From JBGLNJ01 sp964353405 (lineage in GTDB: Bacteria > Chloroflexota > Anaerolineae > Fen-1058): DNA of 14,901 bases. The notes below the pieces were generated by a model that was not told where the DNA came from, ran no database searches, and was given only the letters and a program-made list of their open reading frames with translations. Positions 1-6,684 of the stretch are shown here, one piece after another; position 1 is the stretch's first letter; the number at the start of each line of letters is the position of its first letter. The stretch is from assembly GCA_964353405.1 (NCBI GenBank), contig CAYGWJ010000179.1, positions 1-14,901 of the forward strand, read 5' to 3'. A program made the translations under genes and the position numbers.

Positions 1-2059
1 AAAGCCGCGGAGGTGCCGCTCCTGCGCGCCAAGTACGAAGCGAGTGGGCAGACCTGGGAGTCGCTGCTGGATGGTCGGTACGGTCACCCCCAGACGGCCC
101 ATTCGGCGCTGCGCGAATGGATGTACCAGCGCAAGCGCGAAGACCCAACGTTGACGGCGGGGCAGTTGGCGGAAGCCGTCGCGGCGCAATTCGGGGTCCG
201 CCTGAGCGCGGGGCACGTCAATTACTTGCTCCGCAAAGTCGAGTTGACTCGAGCGCCGGGTCGGCCCTACAAGGCCCCCGCCGACGCTTCGGACGCCGCC
301 ACCCCGACCGCGCCCCCTGAACCTTCATCGGATCAGGCTGGGCTTTTTTTCCCTCGAGGCGGCCAAGCAAGCCCTCGGCGTGGTCGAGACCGTCGAGGCG
401 TGCTTGACAAGCGCCAAGGCTCCACACGCCGTCGCGCAGCCTGAAGCCGCCCCGCGCGTGATCCACAGTGAAGCGGAGACGATCTGGCACAAGTTGGATC
501 ACCTGCTCTACCTGCCCCTGCTCGGTTTGTGTCGCCCGCGCGACTTGTATTACTATCAGGGTCAGGGGCTGAAGGTTCTGCATGGCTTCACCTACAAATA
601 CCTGACGCTGGAGCACTTTCTGGGCGAATTGACCCAGTTGCAGGTGGGCTATCCCCTGGCGGACGCCTTGGCCGATCGCTACAGCCAGGCCTGGTATCCA
701 GGCCAGTCTCCGCTGTTTATCTTCACGGATTGGCATACCAAGCCCCACTGGACCAAGTCGCCCGCACATTCTGGACACATCACGATGCTGGAGCGCGTGA
801 TGCCGGGCACCAAGCAACTCGTCCTCAACGGGCCGGACGGTCATTTGCTGGGGGGCTGGAATGATGCGATGGACACCCATCTCAGCCATGTCCTAGTGGA
901 CTTGGAAGCGGACTTGCCACGAAGCTGAAACGCCCTATTGCCTACAATGTTTTCGATAGTGAGGGGAGCGGTCTGCCGACGGCTTTACGCTATGAGGCCG
1001 CCCAACGAGACTATATCAGCGTCCTGCCTCGCCAGGACAGTCACACGCTGTCGGCGTTCGAGGTGTTGGGCGAATGGGAGCCGGTGGAGAACGACGCCGA
1101 GCATGAGGCCGTGTATGCGCGCTGGCAAGGCGCGCGAAGACCCGCGCCGGTTGGTCTTGATGCGCCTATGTGGGAAGACCGACGCGACGCGTATTTACAC
1201 CGGACGCATTCCTGTGCATCTCTCGGCGGGCGCAGTGCCGGCTCGTTTTCGTCAACGCTGGATGGGCCAGGAGCGCGTGATCCGCCAGTTGGTGAATGGC
1301 GCTGACCTCAATGCCAACTTCGGCTACCAGTACACCGACGTATCCAACCGGACTCAGCAACGCCGTTGGGACGACGCGCAAGAGAAAGTGCAAGTCACGG
1401 AGCGTCATCTCGCCGAGCAGCAAGAGGCCCTGCACAACTTGCACGCCAAGCTGCAAACGCTCCGACACACCGACCGCCAAGAACAGCAGAACCTGCGGAC
1501 GCAGATCGAGGCTCAGATCACGGCGTTAGTGCAACGGCAGGCCGAGGGTCAGACGAGCCGACGCTGCGAACAACGCTTGCAACACCTCTATCGCCAATCG
1601 GAGGTCTTGGCTACCCGCTTTCAACGACAACGCCTGCGTCTGTTGGAAGCGGCGCAGAAGCACTGGCTTCAGCGCAATGCCCTACAACGTGAGCGGGCTG
1701 AACGGTGTGCGACGCGGGACGCGATTGACACCGAGAGCTTGTGCCGAGAACGCGACCTGCAAAAAGACCAAGTCATGCTGGACTTGCAGATTTTGCTCGC
1801 CAGCCTCCATGACTGGGCGCGGCAACATTACTTCGCGCCCGACTGGCAACACCTCGAGTTGGACACCGCGACCGAGTTGATCTATCGCAAGTCTGGTCGT
1901 GTCCGGTGGGGACGGGATGACATCGAGGTGACACTCGACCCTTACCGTTACCCCGAGCATCAGTGTGCCATGCAAGAGACGTGCCGTCGTCTCAATGCGG
2001 CGCAGGTGCGGTGGCGCGATGGTCGTCTCCTGCGGATGCGCGTGGCGGAGGGGTCATAG
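1..2059 (+). pseudogene. Frameshifted DDE transposase, 5' end outside the window
   Basis: One transposase-like protein can be read only by switching frames. Codons from position 1 to about 343 encode an N-terminal helix-turn-helix-like part (LTAGQLAEAVAAQFGV, then a basic GRPYK tail). From about 353 the protein continues one frame further, returns to the first frame near 914-917, and shifts again near 1125-1140. Pasted together it shows a plausible DDE triad: D1 in FIFTDWHTKPHW (about 716-751), D2 in AYNVFDSEGSG (about 934-966) and E3 in MGQERVIRQLV (about 1263-1295). A long Gln/Arg-rich coiled coil follows (about 1355-1745), then a conserved-looking C-terminal part ending at the TAG at 2057-2059. 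The exact IS family was not recognised. At least two shifts fall between catalytic residues, so no active enzyme is expected unless the shifts are sequencing errors. Its right end abuts the truncated toxin gene. Confidence 0.8.
344..353 (+). other. T7-C3 run where the transposase reading frame changes
   Basis: Seven Ts followed by three Cs mark the point where the HTH part (frame starting at 1) gives way to the catalytic part (frame starting at 2, LEAAKQALGVVETVEA from 353). The two open frames overlap from about 353 to the stop at 442-444. This resembles an orfA/orfB arrangement joined at a slippery homopolymer. The other frame changes downstream argue that simple decay or a homopolymer sequencing error is at least as likely. 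Confidence 0.45.
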
Positions 2060-2103
2060 TTCCAGTTATGCAGTTGTTAAGGTACTGTACAAACCCGATG
2101 CTA
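2060..2103 (+). mobile_element. Probable right end of the transposon, at the broken mazF
   Basis: Only about 40 bases separate the transposase stop from the point where toxin homology ends. Read on the minus strand, the toxin codes LQVTS and is then cut after the bases AGTTA, where a Tyr codon (TAY) would be expected in the family. The sequence beyond (outside-in GCATCGGGTTTGTACAGTAC) has no toxin character and is the candidate terminal repeat. A TA at the junction would fit a TA target site. The matching left end lies outside the window, so the exact border is inference. Confidence 0.4.
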
Positions 2104-2313
2104 ACTCGTCACCTGCAAAGAGCCTGCTTGAAAGCCGGCATCGGTCAGCGTAATCGCTCGCGGGTCGCTATACGGATTGCTGGTGATCTGGCACAGAATC
2201 CAGTCGTCCTTTCCAGCATCCGCTAAGATAACAGCCGGGCGCAACTTGGCTCGCGACAAATCAGAGAACGGGAATGGCACTAACACTACGAGGCCAACTG
2301 AAGGTGTGACCAC
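2101..2313 (-). pseudogene. mazF: MazF/PemK-family toxin, C-terminally truncated
   Basis: Encodes 70 residues of a MazF/PemK-type endoribonuclease toxin, which normally cleaves mRNA until bound by its antitoxin. Recognisable family segments are VGLVVLVPFPFSDLS (about 6-20), AKLRPAVILA (22-31), WILCQITSNPY (38-48), DPRAITLTDAGF (50-61) and LQVTS (66-70). Full-length members run about 110-120 residues and continue with a Tyr-Val-Arg-Pro-type strand and a C-terminal helix, both absent here. I chose the GTG at 2311-2313 because GGAGGAGG lies 7 bases upstream. An ATG farther out (2338-2340) would add nine residues lying inside the antitoxin gene. The 5' end overlaps the antitoxin 3' end by 28 bases, a usual toxin-antitoxin layout. 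The cut coincides with the putative transposon end, so toxicity has probably been lost. Confidence 0.8.
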
Positions 2314-2507
2314 GCTGCGTCCTCCTCCGGTTTCTCCCAATCCTCGGCCAGTGCTTGCTCGCTCAACAGTGCGGTTTCGGAAATGTTGACAAGAGGATTT
2401 TCTTCGAGAATGGTGACAAGCGCGCGCCGCGCCGCTGGCAAATGAACCGGTGCGAGCGAACGGATTTGACCTTGCTCATCAATCACTGCTTCTATCGTCT
2501 GAATCAT
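2286..2507 (-). CDS. Antitoxin of a MazF/PemK-type toxin-antitoxin pair
   Basis: A 73-residue protein with the shape of small antitoxins paired with MazF/PemK toxins. The N-terminal half resembles a short beta-rich DNA-binding/dimerisation segment (IEAVIDEQGQIRSLAPVHLPAARRALVTIL, from about residue 5). The acidic C-terminal tail (ALAEDWEKPEEDAAWSHLQ) is the sort of segment that wraps the toxin. The start at 2505-2507 is supported by a very good ribosome site, GGAGGTGA, 3 bases upstream. The toxin gene begins inside its last codons, implying translational coupling. It appears intact although the toxin is truncated, so it may be an orphan antitoxin. The family assignment rests on context and on familiar sequence style, not on a catalytic motif. 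Confidence 0.72.
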   Translation of the reverse strand: MIQTIEAVIDEQGQIRSLAPVHLPAARRALVTILEENPLVNISETALLSEQALAEDWEKPEEDAAWSHLQLAS

Positions 2508-2566
2508 CTTTCACCTCCGCTTCTATTATCGCACCGGAATGCTGGTGACGCAACGTTCGCGAAGGA

Positions 2567-2595
2567 TCACCTGATCGTCTTTATCTCGTCCGCCA
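2567..2595. repeat. 29-bp imperfect direct repeat, copy 1
   Basis: On the plus strand this stretch matches 3502-3530 at 24 of 29 positions, including an uninterrupted 10-base core GTCTTTATCT. The two copies are in the same orientation and bracket the short-chain dehydrogenase gene. This copy sits between the dehydrogenase stop and the antitoxin start. Function unknown; it could be a recombination scar or part of an older dispersed element. Confidence 0.5.
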
Positions 2596-2670
2596 CCAGA
2601 CCCACGCTGCCGATGTTGTGTGCGTCCAGTCGCGTTTCATCCGACGCCATGAAATCGAGATTTCCGATCT

Positions 2671-3489
2671 CTACAGCCTATAGCGCCTGGCGATGGTATT
2701 GCCGTTGCTGTGTTCCCAGAGTTGACGCTCATCTTGCTGGATCTGCGCCACAAGGCTAGGATCATCCAGCGCAGGCACGCAGATGACTTCGCCCAGGCGC
2801 AGTCCCGCCAGCGATGCCTCGACGATGTCCTCAGGCGACATGACAATGGCGGCGGGAATCCTGCTGGGGTCTTGGCCCATCCGCTCGTGAAACTCGGTCC
2901 GCACCACGCCCGGGCAGAGAGCCTGCACGCGCACGCCCGTCCCCGCCAGTTCGTCGTGCAATATCTGCGTGAACGTATTGATGTAAGCTTTGGTCGCGGC
3001 ATACGTCGCGCGCTTGGGCATGGTCGGCGAAGAGAGAGCCGCGCTAAAGGCCAGCCGCGACGAGACATTGATAATCGCGCCGTGGCCGCGCGCGACCATA
3101 CCCGGCAATGCAGCTCGCGTCAGGCGTGTCACCGCTACCACTTGCAAGCGAATCAACTCCTCCGCGCGGTCAGGGTCGAGCGCGATGAACGGCATATAGC
3201 CCCCAAAGCCCGCGTTGTTGACGAGCAGTTCCAAGGCGGTGTCCTCGGCGATGCGACTTTCTACAGTGTGCAACTGATCGGGTTGAGTGAGGTCAGCTAC
3301 TAATACCTCGGCTGTCACGTGATGATGCTCGTGCAAGCGCTGTGCCAGCGCTTCCAGGCGCTCCCGACGGCGAGCTACAACGATCAGGTCGTACTGATCG
3401 CGCGCCAGGCGTTCGGCAAAGGCAGCGCCGATGCCCGACGACGCTCCGGTCACCAACGCGCGGGGGCGCACCCAGGTCTCTGTTGTCAT
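2671..3489 (-). CDS. Short-chain dehydrogenase/reductase (SDR family)
   Basis: A 272-residue classical SDR. The Rossmann cofactor motif TGASSGIG is at residues 14-21, the NNAG structural motif at 91-94, the catalytic Ser in INVSS (about 140-144), and the YxxxK pair at Tyr163/Lys167 (TYAATKAY). The arginine-rich stretch after the second strand (VVARRRERLEAL) favours NADPH over NADH. The sequence style is that of the broad-specificity YqjQ/DltE-like SDR group. The substrate cannot be told from sequence. The start has GGAGAC 5 bases upstream. It lies 12 bases behind the broken ABC gene and may be read from the promoter ahead of that remnant (3794-3822). It is flanked by two 29-bp direct repeats. 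Confidence 0.9.
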   Translation of the reverse strand: MTTETWVRPRALVTGASSGIGAAFAERLARDQYDLIVVARRRERLEALAQRLHEHHHVTAEVLVADLTQPDQLHTVESRIAEDTALELLVNNAGFGGYMPFIALDPDRAEELIRLQVVAVTRLTRAALPGMVARGHGAIINVSSRLAFSAALSSPTMPKRATYAATKAYINTFTQILHDELAGTGVRVQALCPGVVRTEFHERMGQDPSRIPAAIVMSPEDIVEASLAGLRLGEVICVPALDDPSLVAQIQQDERQLWEHSNGNTIARRYRL

Positions 3490-3501
3490 GACTTGTCTCC
3501 T

Positions 3502-3530
3502 TCAGCTTATGGTCTTTATCTTATCCGCCA
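3502..3530. repeat. 29-bp imperfect direct repeat, copy 2
   Basis: Partner of 2567-2595, with 24 of 29 identical bases. On the minus strand it begins exactly where the ABC remnant loses homology, after Walker B LILAD, and supplies that remnant's last codons and stop (TGA, 3502-3504). A repeat border inside a truncated gene suggests it marks a rearrangement junction. Confidence 0.5.
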
Positions 3531-3754
3531 GGATCAACTTGGGGTCGGCCACGAGCGCGCAAGCCACCGCTACGCGCTGTTGCTGTCCGCCGGAAAGTTG
3601 ATCGGGGCGGCTGTTCAAGCGGTTGCCCAATCGGGCCCATCACGGCGACAAACTCGCCCGCGTCCACGCTGAGGCTGACGTGATCGAGCGCGGTGACGGC
3701 GGTCTCGCCCTTGCCGTAAGCTTTGGTGAGGTTCTCTGCTTGAACGAGTGACAT
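3502..3754 (-). pseudogene. ABC-transporter ATPase remnant with internal deletion (MacB/LolD type)
   Basis: The first 41 residues are a normal MacB/LolD-type ATPase start (LTKAYGKGETAVTALDHVSL ... GEFVAVMGP). The sequence then breaks inside Walker A: the Gly-Lys-Ser/Thr of SGSGKST is missing. The next recognisable protein, in another frame, is LNSRPDQLSGGQQQRVAVA, the ABC signature region, followed by LILAD of Walker B. About 90-100 codons between Walker A and the signature are gone, and everything after Walker B is lost at the 29-bp repeat. With neither a P-loop lysine nor the Walker B glutamate it cannot be an ATPase. Intact relatives are about 225-250 residues. A good promoter precedes it, so the transcript may now serve mainly the downstream SDR. 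Confidence 0.85.
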
Positions 3755-3793
3755 ATTTGCTCTTGCACAGCCGTAGATTTGTATGTCGTCAAG

Positions 3794-3822
3794 ACTGTAC
3801 GCCTGTTTGCAGGATTTGTCAA
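3794..3822 (-). promoter_or_regulatory. Sigma70-like promoter ahead of the ABC remnant and SDR
   Basis: On the minus strand a perfect TTGACA (3817-3822) is followed after 17 bases by TACAGT (3794-3799), four of six matches to TATAAT. It lies about 40 bases before the ABC-remnant start. No competing gene is present here. Confidence 0.5.
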
Positions 3823-3866
3823 CGAGGTGGAGCGCCGGGGAATCTCGGTGAGGCCAGGCAGAGGCA

Positions 3867-3896
3867 CTGACTACTCATCACTGGTCGCTGACTACT
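3867..3896. repeat. Short direct repeat CTGACTACT, two copies
   Basis: CTGACTACT occurs at 3867-3875 and again at 3888-3896, separated by 12 bases. The second copy overlaps the stop of the TPR gene. The intervening bases (CATCACTGGTCG) are a loosely related variant, so this looks like a tiny degenerate tandem stretch. Confidence 0.5.
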
Positions 3897-5061
3897 GGCC
3901 CTTCAACCGGGCCAGGTCAGCCTGAGCGATTGGATGAGATGGATTGATCTCTAGCACGCGGCGCAGACATTCGATGCGCTGCTGGTCCGTCTCTGCCACA
4001 CGCGAAAGCCACAGCCACGCTTCTGCGTTGCGCGGCTCTTGCGCCACGATTTGCAGCAGCAACACCAGCGCCTGATCGCGGTTGCCGATGCGCGCCGCCA
4101 TGACGGCGTCTTGCAGCGTGTGACCGGGACGCTTGGGCACTACCAGGTTCGGGGGTGAATCCTCCGCCGGGCCGGCTGTGGGCGGGCGCTTTGTGAAAAG
4201 CTGCACGGGCCGGTCCAGCGGCGGGAGTTGTTCGTAAGGCGCTTCAGGCAGCAGGGCCGACAAGCGGCGGGAAGCCGGGTCTTGTTCGGAGCGGCCCTCG
4301 ATCCAGGCGCGCAGCTTGCGCACCGAGCGATACGGTTGGTCGGCAAATCCCACTCGCCACAAAAACGCGGCCAGCGAATTCTTGTCTGCCAGCGCGGCCA
4401 GGCGCGATTGCGCGTGAGTGGCGTTGTGCCACAGCGCGTCCAACACGGCCTGAGCCAGTTCCTCGCCCAGCATGGGCTTGAGCCGGGCCGGGGCGCACTC
4501 GGGGCAGATGATTTCGCCGCTGCCTTCGCAGGTGTGGCACCAGTCACGCCCATGCCCGCGACAGGCCGGGCAATCCACCACGCCGGTCGTGCCGCAACGA
4601 GCGCACTCGTGCCAGTCCTCCTCCCCTGGCCTGGCCCTGAGTCTGGGGATGGGGAATGCCGCTCCGGCGGAGAGCCAGCCCAGGCCGTGGCAGGCCTCGC
4701 ACTTTTGAAAGGCTTGCCCTTCGCAGGCGGCGCATAGCTCGGTGCGGTTCCCCTTGCATTTGGGACAGGTGATGCGTCCCGTCTCGCCGCAGACGCGGCA
4801 GCGGACGGCGGCGCGGCGTTGCTCTGCTTCGAAATGCTCCAGCCCGGCGCGGGCGGCAGCGTTGTCCGGCTCGATCTGCAGCACACGGCGCAGGCAATCG
4901 GCGCGCTGATCGTTGTCGTCCAACGCGCCGGAGAGCCACAGCCACGCGGCAGCGTCGAGCGGGTTGCGCGCCACGGCTTCCGCGAGCAGTCGGCGCGCAG
5001 CTTTACGATGGCCGCCTTTGAGCGCGGTGATGCCAAGTGTCGTGAGGTCTGTAGTGGACAA
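3892..5061 (-). CDS. TPR protein with two DnaJ-type zinc-finger modules
   Basis: A 389-residue protein with a symmetric plan. TPR-like helices near the N terminus (about 9-74) carry AWLWLSGAL and CLRRVLQIEP. A matching pair near the C terminus (about 317-384) carries AWLWLSRVA and CLRRVLEINP. Between them are eight CxxC motifs at Cys88/91, 99/102, 110/113, 121/124, 153/156, 164/167, 175/178 and 186/189. These form two four-motif modules like the DnaJ cysteine-rich domain, several with the CxxCxGxG spacing (CEACHGLG, CHTCEGSG). There is no J domain, signal peptide or membrane segment. A role as a cytoplasmic scaffold or chaperone-like factor is inference. The start is TTG at 5059-5061, with a weak AAAGG about 11 bases upstream. 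It lies 35 bases behind the secreted-protein gene. Confidence 0.82.
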   Translation of the reverse strand: MSTTDLTTLGITALKGGHRKAARRLLAEAVARNPLDAAAWLWLSGALDDNDQRADCLRRVLQIEPDNAAARAGLEHFEAEQRRAAVRCRVCGETGRITCPKCKGNRTELCAACEGQAFQKCEACHGLGWLSAGAAFPIPRLRARPGEEDWHECARCGTTGVVDCPACRGHGRDWCHTCEGSGEIICPECAPARLKPMLGEELAQAVLDALWHNATHAQSRLAALADKNSLAAFLWRVGFADQPYRSVRKLRAWIEGRSEQDPASRRLSALLPEAPYEQLPPLDRPVQLFTKRPPTAGPAEDSPPNLVVPKRPGHTLQDAVMAARIGNRDQALVLLLQIVAQEPRNAEAWLWLSRVAETDQQRIECLRRVLEINPSHPIAQADLARLKGQ

Positions 5062-5096
5062 GGCTCAAAGACCTTTGCAAGGCAAGTTCGCTGACG

Positions 5097-5708
5097 TCAA
5101 CGGCGGCGCGAGATGATGACGAGTCCGGCGACAGACAGCGCCAAGGCTCCGCTCCCACATAGGCCGGGCGCTTGCTCGCGAGGGGTAGCCGTTGGCGCGC
5201 TCGTGGCCACAAGCGCAGTCGGCATGGCTGGCATGCCCTCGACGGAAATGTCATCGCACACGATGGGCGAGAGGTTGCCGTTCGCGTCGCGGAACTGGGC
5301 GCTCACGTACAAGCCGATAAAGTTGAGGCCGACCGTCACGGTGAAGGTCTTGGCGGGCGCGAAGGGTTCCCACGCCACCGACGACATATCCTTTACGCAG
5401 TTTCCGCCGTAGCGAGCCGCCGTGCGCATCTCGGTCACTGGCCCAGAGGGGCTGGATGCTTGGAATGTAGCCTCAATCGCCAGCACCGAGCCGACAGTGC
5501 CGCCCGTGACACTGGCGCCGCCTTTCAGCACGACCGAGCCGGTCACGGGGGACGAGTTTGGGGGCGCCGGCGTTGCCGCCTGGGCGATGTCTTGTGCGTG
5601 TATAGCCTGCAGTGGAACGGCATCGGCCCAGGCGCGCTGGATGCCAAACAGCGTCAAAGCGGCGAGCAAGACCGTCACGACGATGTCGGCGCGCTTTAGA
5701 TTTTTCAT
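5097..5708 (-). CDS. Small secreted, probably surface-anchored protein
   Basis: 203 residues. The N terminus is a signal peptide: MKNLKR, a hydrophobic core at about 9-23, and cleavage probably after AWA (28). A Thr/Pro/Ser-rich linker follows. The central domain (about 75-158) has the look of a small beta-sandwich module, with WEPFAPAKTF and YVSAQFRDANGNLSP and one Cys pair (104, 151) that could form a disulfide. A second low-complexity linker (ATSAPTATP) leads to a C-terminal tail PGLCGSG, a hydrophobic stretch and Arg201-203. That tripartite tail resembles sortase/exosortase-type sorting signals. I took the ATG at 5706-5708 rather than the upstream ATG at 5732, because GGAGGGGG lies 3 bases before it and it gives a clean signal peptide. 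It follows the PanE-family gene by 20 bases. Ligand and function unknown. Confidence 0.78.
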   Translation of the reverse strand: MKNLKRADIVVTVLLAALTLFGIQRAWADAVPLQAIHAQDIAQAATPAPPNSSPVTGSVVLKGGASVTGGTVGSVLAIEATFQASSPSGPVTEMRTAARYGGNCVKDMSSVAWEPFAPAKTFTVTVGLNFIGLYVSAQFRDANGNLSPIVCDDISVEGMPAMPTALVATSAPTATPREQAPGLCGSGALALSVAGLVIISRRR

Positions 5709-5728
5709 CTGCCCCCTCCGGCGATAAG

Positions 5729-6655
5729 TCACGCCTGCATCGCCTTGAGTTGCCCCGGCTTGAGCATGGCATAAGCCAGGCGCATCACGGGTGTGGGCGC
5801 GCCCAGTTCTGCGCCCAGCCGCACGACCCCTCCGAGCATGGATTCCAGCTCGCTCACGCGGCCGGCTTCCACATCGCGCTGCATCGAAGGTTTGATGCCC
5901 GGCGCGCTGCCGTCAATGAACGCCAGCGTCTTGTCCACCACGTCCGCGTCGAGCGCGATGCCGCGAGCAGCCGCTACAGCAGCCACTTCCCCCAGCGCTT
6001 CTGTCAGCACAGCGCGCGATTCGGGGATGTGAATGTAGCCGCCATACGGCGCACGCGTAAGACTGCCCAGCGCGCTCACCGAAGCGATGAACACAAACTT
6101 GGTCCACAGCACCTTGAGAATATTGTCGCTCACTTCCACCGTTGCGCCAGTGGCGTTGAGCGTGTCAAAGACAGACTTGAGGCGCGGCGTCGTTTGCCCA
6201 TTGAACTCGCCCAGTGCGATGCGGCGGAACTGGCTGTACTGACCGATGACGCCCGGCGCTTCGATGGCCGCCGAAAGCCACGTGGCCCCGCCGATAAGGT
6301 GCTCCATCCCGACTACCGCGCCGATGCGGTCCGCCGCGTCTATGCCGTTCTGCAACGAGACCACCACCGTGTCCGGCCCGACCATCGGCCTGATGGCCTG
6401 CGCGGCCTCGTCGGTGTGATAGGTCTTGGTCGCCACGATGATCAAATCCACCGTCCCGGCCTCGGCGGGGTTGTCGGTCGCTGTCGCTGGCATGACGGCA
6501 AAATCGCCGTGGACGCTTTTGACTTGCAAGCCTTTCTCTCGAATGGCCTGCAAGTGTGCGCCGCGCGCAATAAAGGTCACGTCCTGCCCGGTGCGGGCGA
6601 GCAAGCCGCCGTAATATCCGCCAACTCCGCCTGTGCCCATCATTGCAATTTTCAT
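5729..6655 (-). CDS. panE: Ketopantoate reductase family protein (PanE/ApbA)
   Basis: 308 residues of the PanE/ApbA fold. An N-terminal NADPH-binding Rossmann domain carries GTGGVGGYYGG (Gly7, Gly9 and Gly12 in GxGxxG) and VVSLQNGIDA. The helical C-terminal domain holds the lysine expected to be catalytic (LWTKFVF) and SMQRDVEAGRVSELE. True PanE reduces 2-dehydropantoate to pantoate for coenzyme A. In E. coli PanE the catalytic lysine is followed by two asparagines (KxxxN, then xxxN). Here those places read Ile and Ser, so the substrate may differ. Many family members with this pattern are simply called 2-dehydropantoate 2-reductase. The start is set by AGGAGG 5 bases before the ATG at 6653-6655; the open frame extends upstream into the epimerase gene but without such a site. 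No other pantothenate gene is nearby. Confidence 0.82.
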   Translation of the reverse strand: MKIAMMGTGGVGGYYGGLLARTGQDVTFIARGAHLQAIREKGLQVKSVHGDFAVMPATATDNPAEAGTVDLIIVATKTYHTDEAAQAIRPMVGPDTVVVSLQNGIDAADRIGAVVGMEHLIGGATWLSAAIEAPGVIGQYSQFRRIALGEFNGQTTPRLKSVFDTLNATGATVEVSDNILKVLWTKFVFIASVSALGSLTRAPYGGYIHIPESRAVLTEALGEVAAVAAARGIALDADVVDKTLAFIDGSAPGIKPSMQRDVEAGRVSELESMLGGVVRLGAELGAPTPVMRLAYAMLKPGQLKAMQA

Positions 6656-6684
6656 CTTTTCCTCCTGTGGGTGAACTGGGCAAA

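Noticed and set aside
2567..2650. 27-codon open frame on the minus strand between the SDR and the antitoxin
   Set aside because: No ribosome site was seen, it is very short, and its last codons lie within the 29-bp repeat. Its similarity to the ABC remnant's end is explained by that repeat.
2637..3068. Minus-strand 143-codon frame overlapping the SDR
   Set aside because: It is a shifted reading of the SDR gene with Arg/Ser-rich low-complexity content.
3867..3896. CTGACTACT repeats as the start of a CRISPR or tandem array
   Set aside because: Only two 9-base copies with a related filler. There are no regularly spaced longer repeats here or elsewhere in the window.
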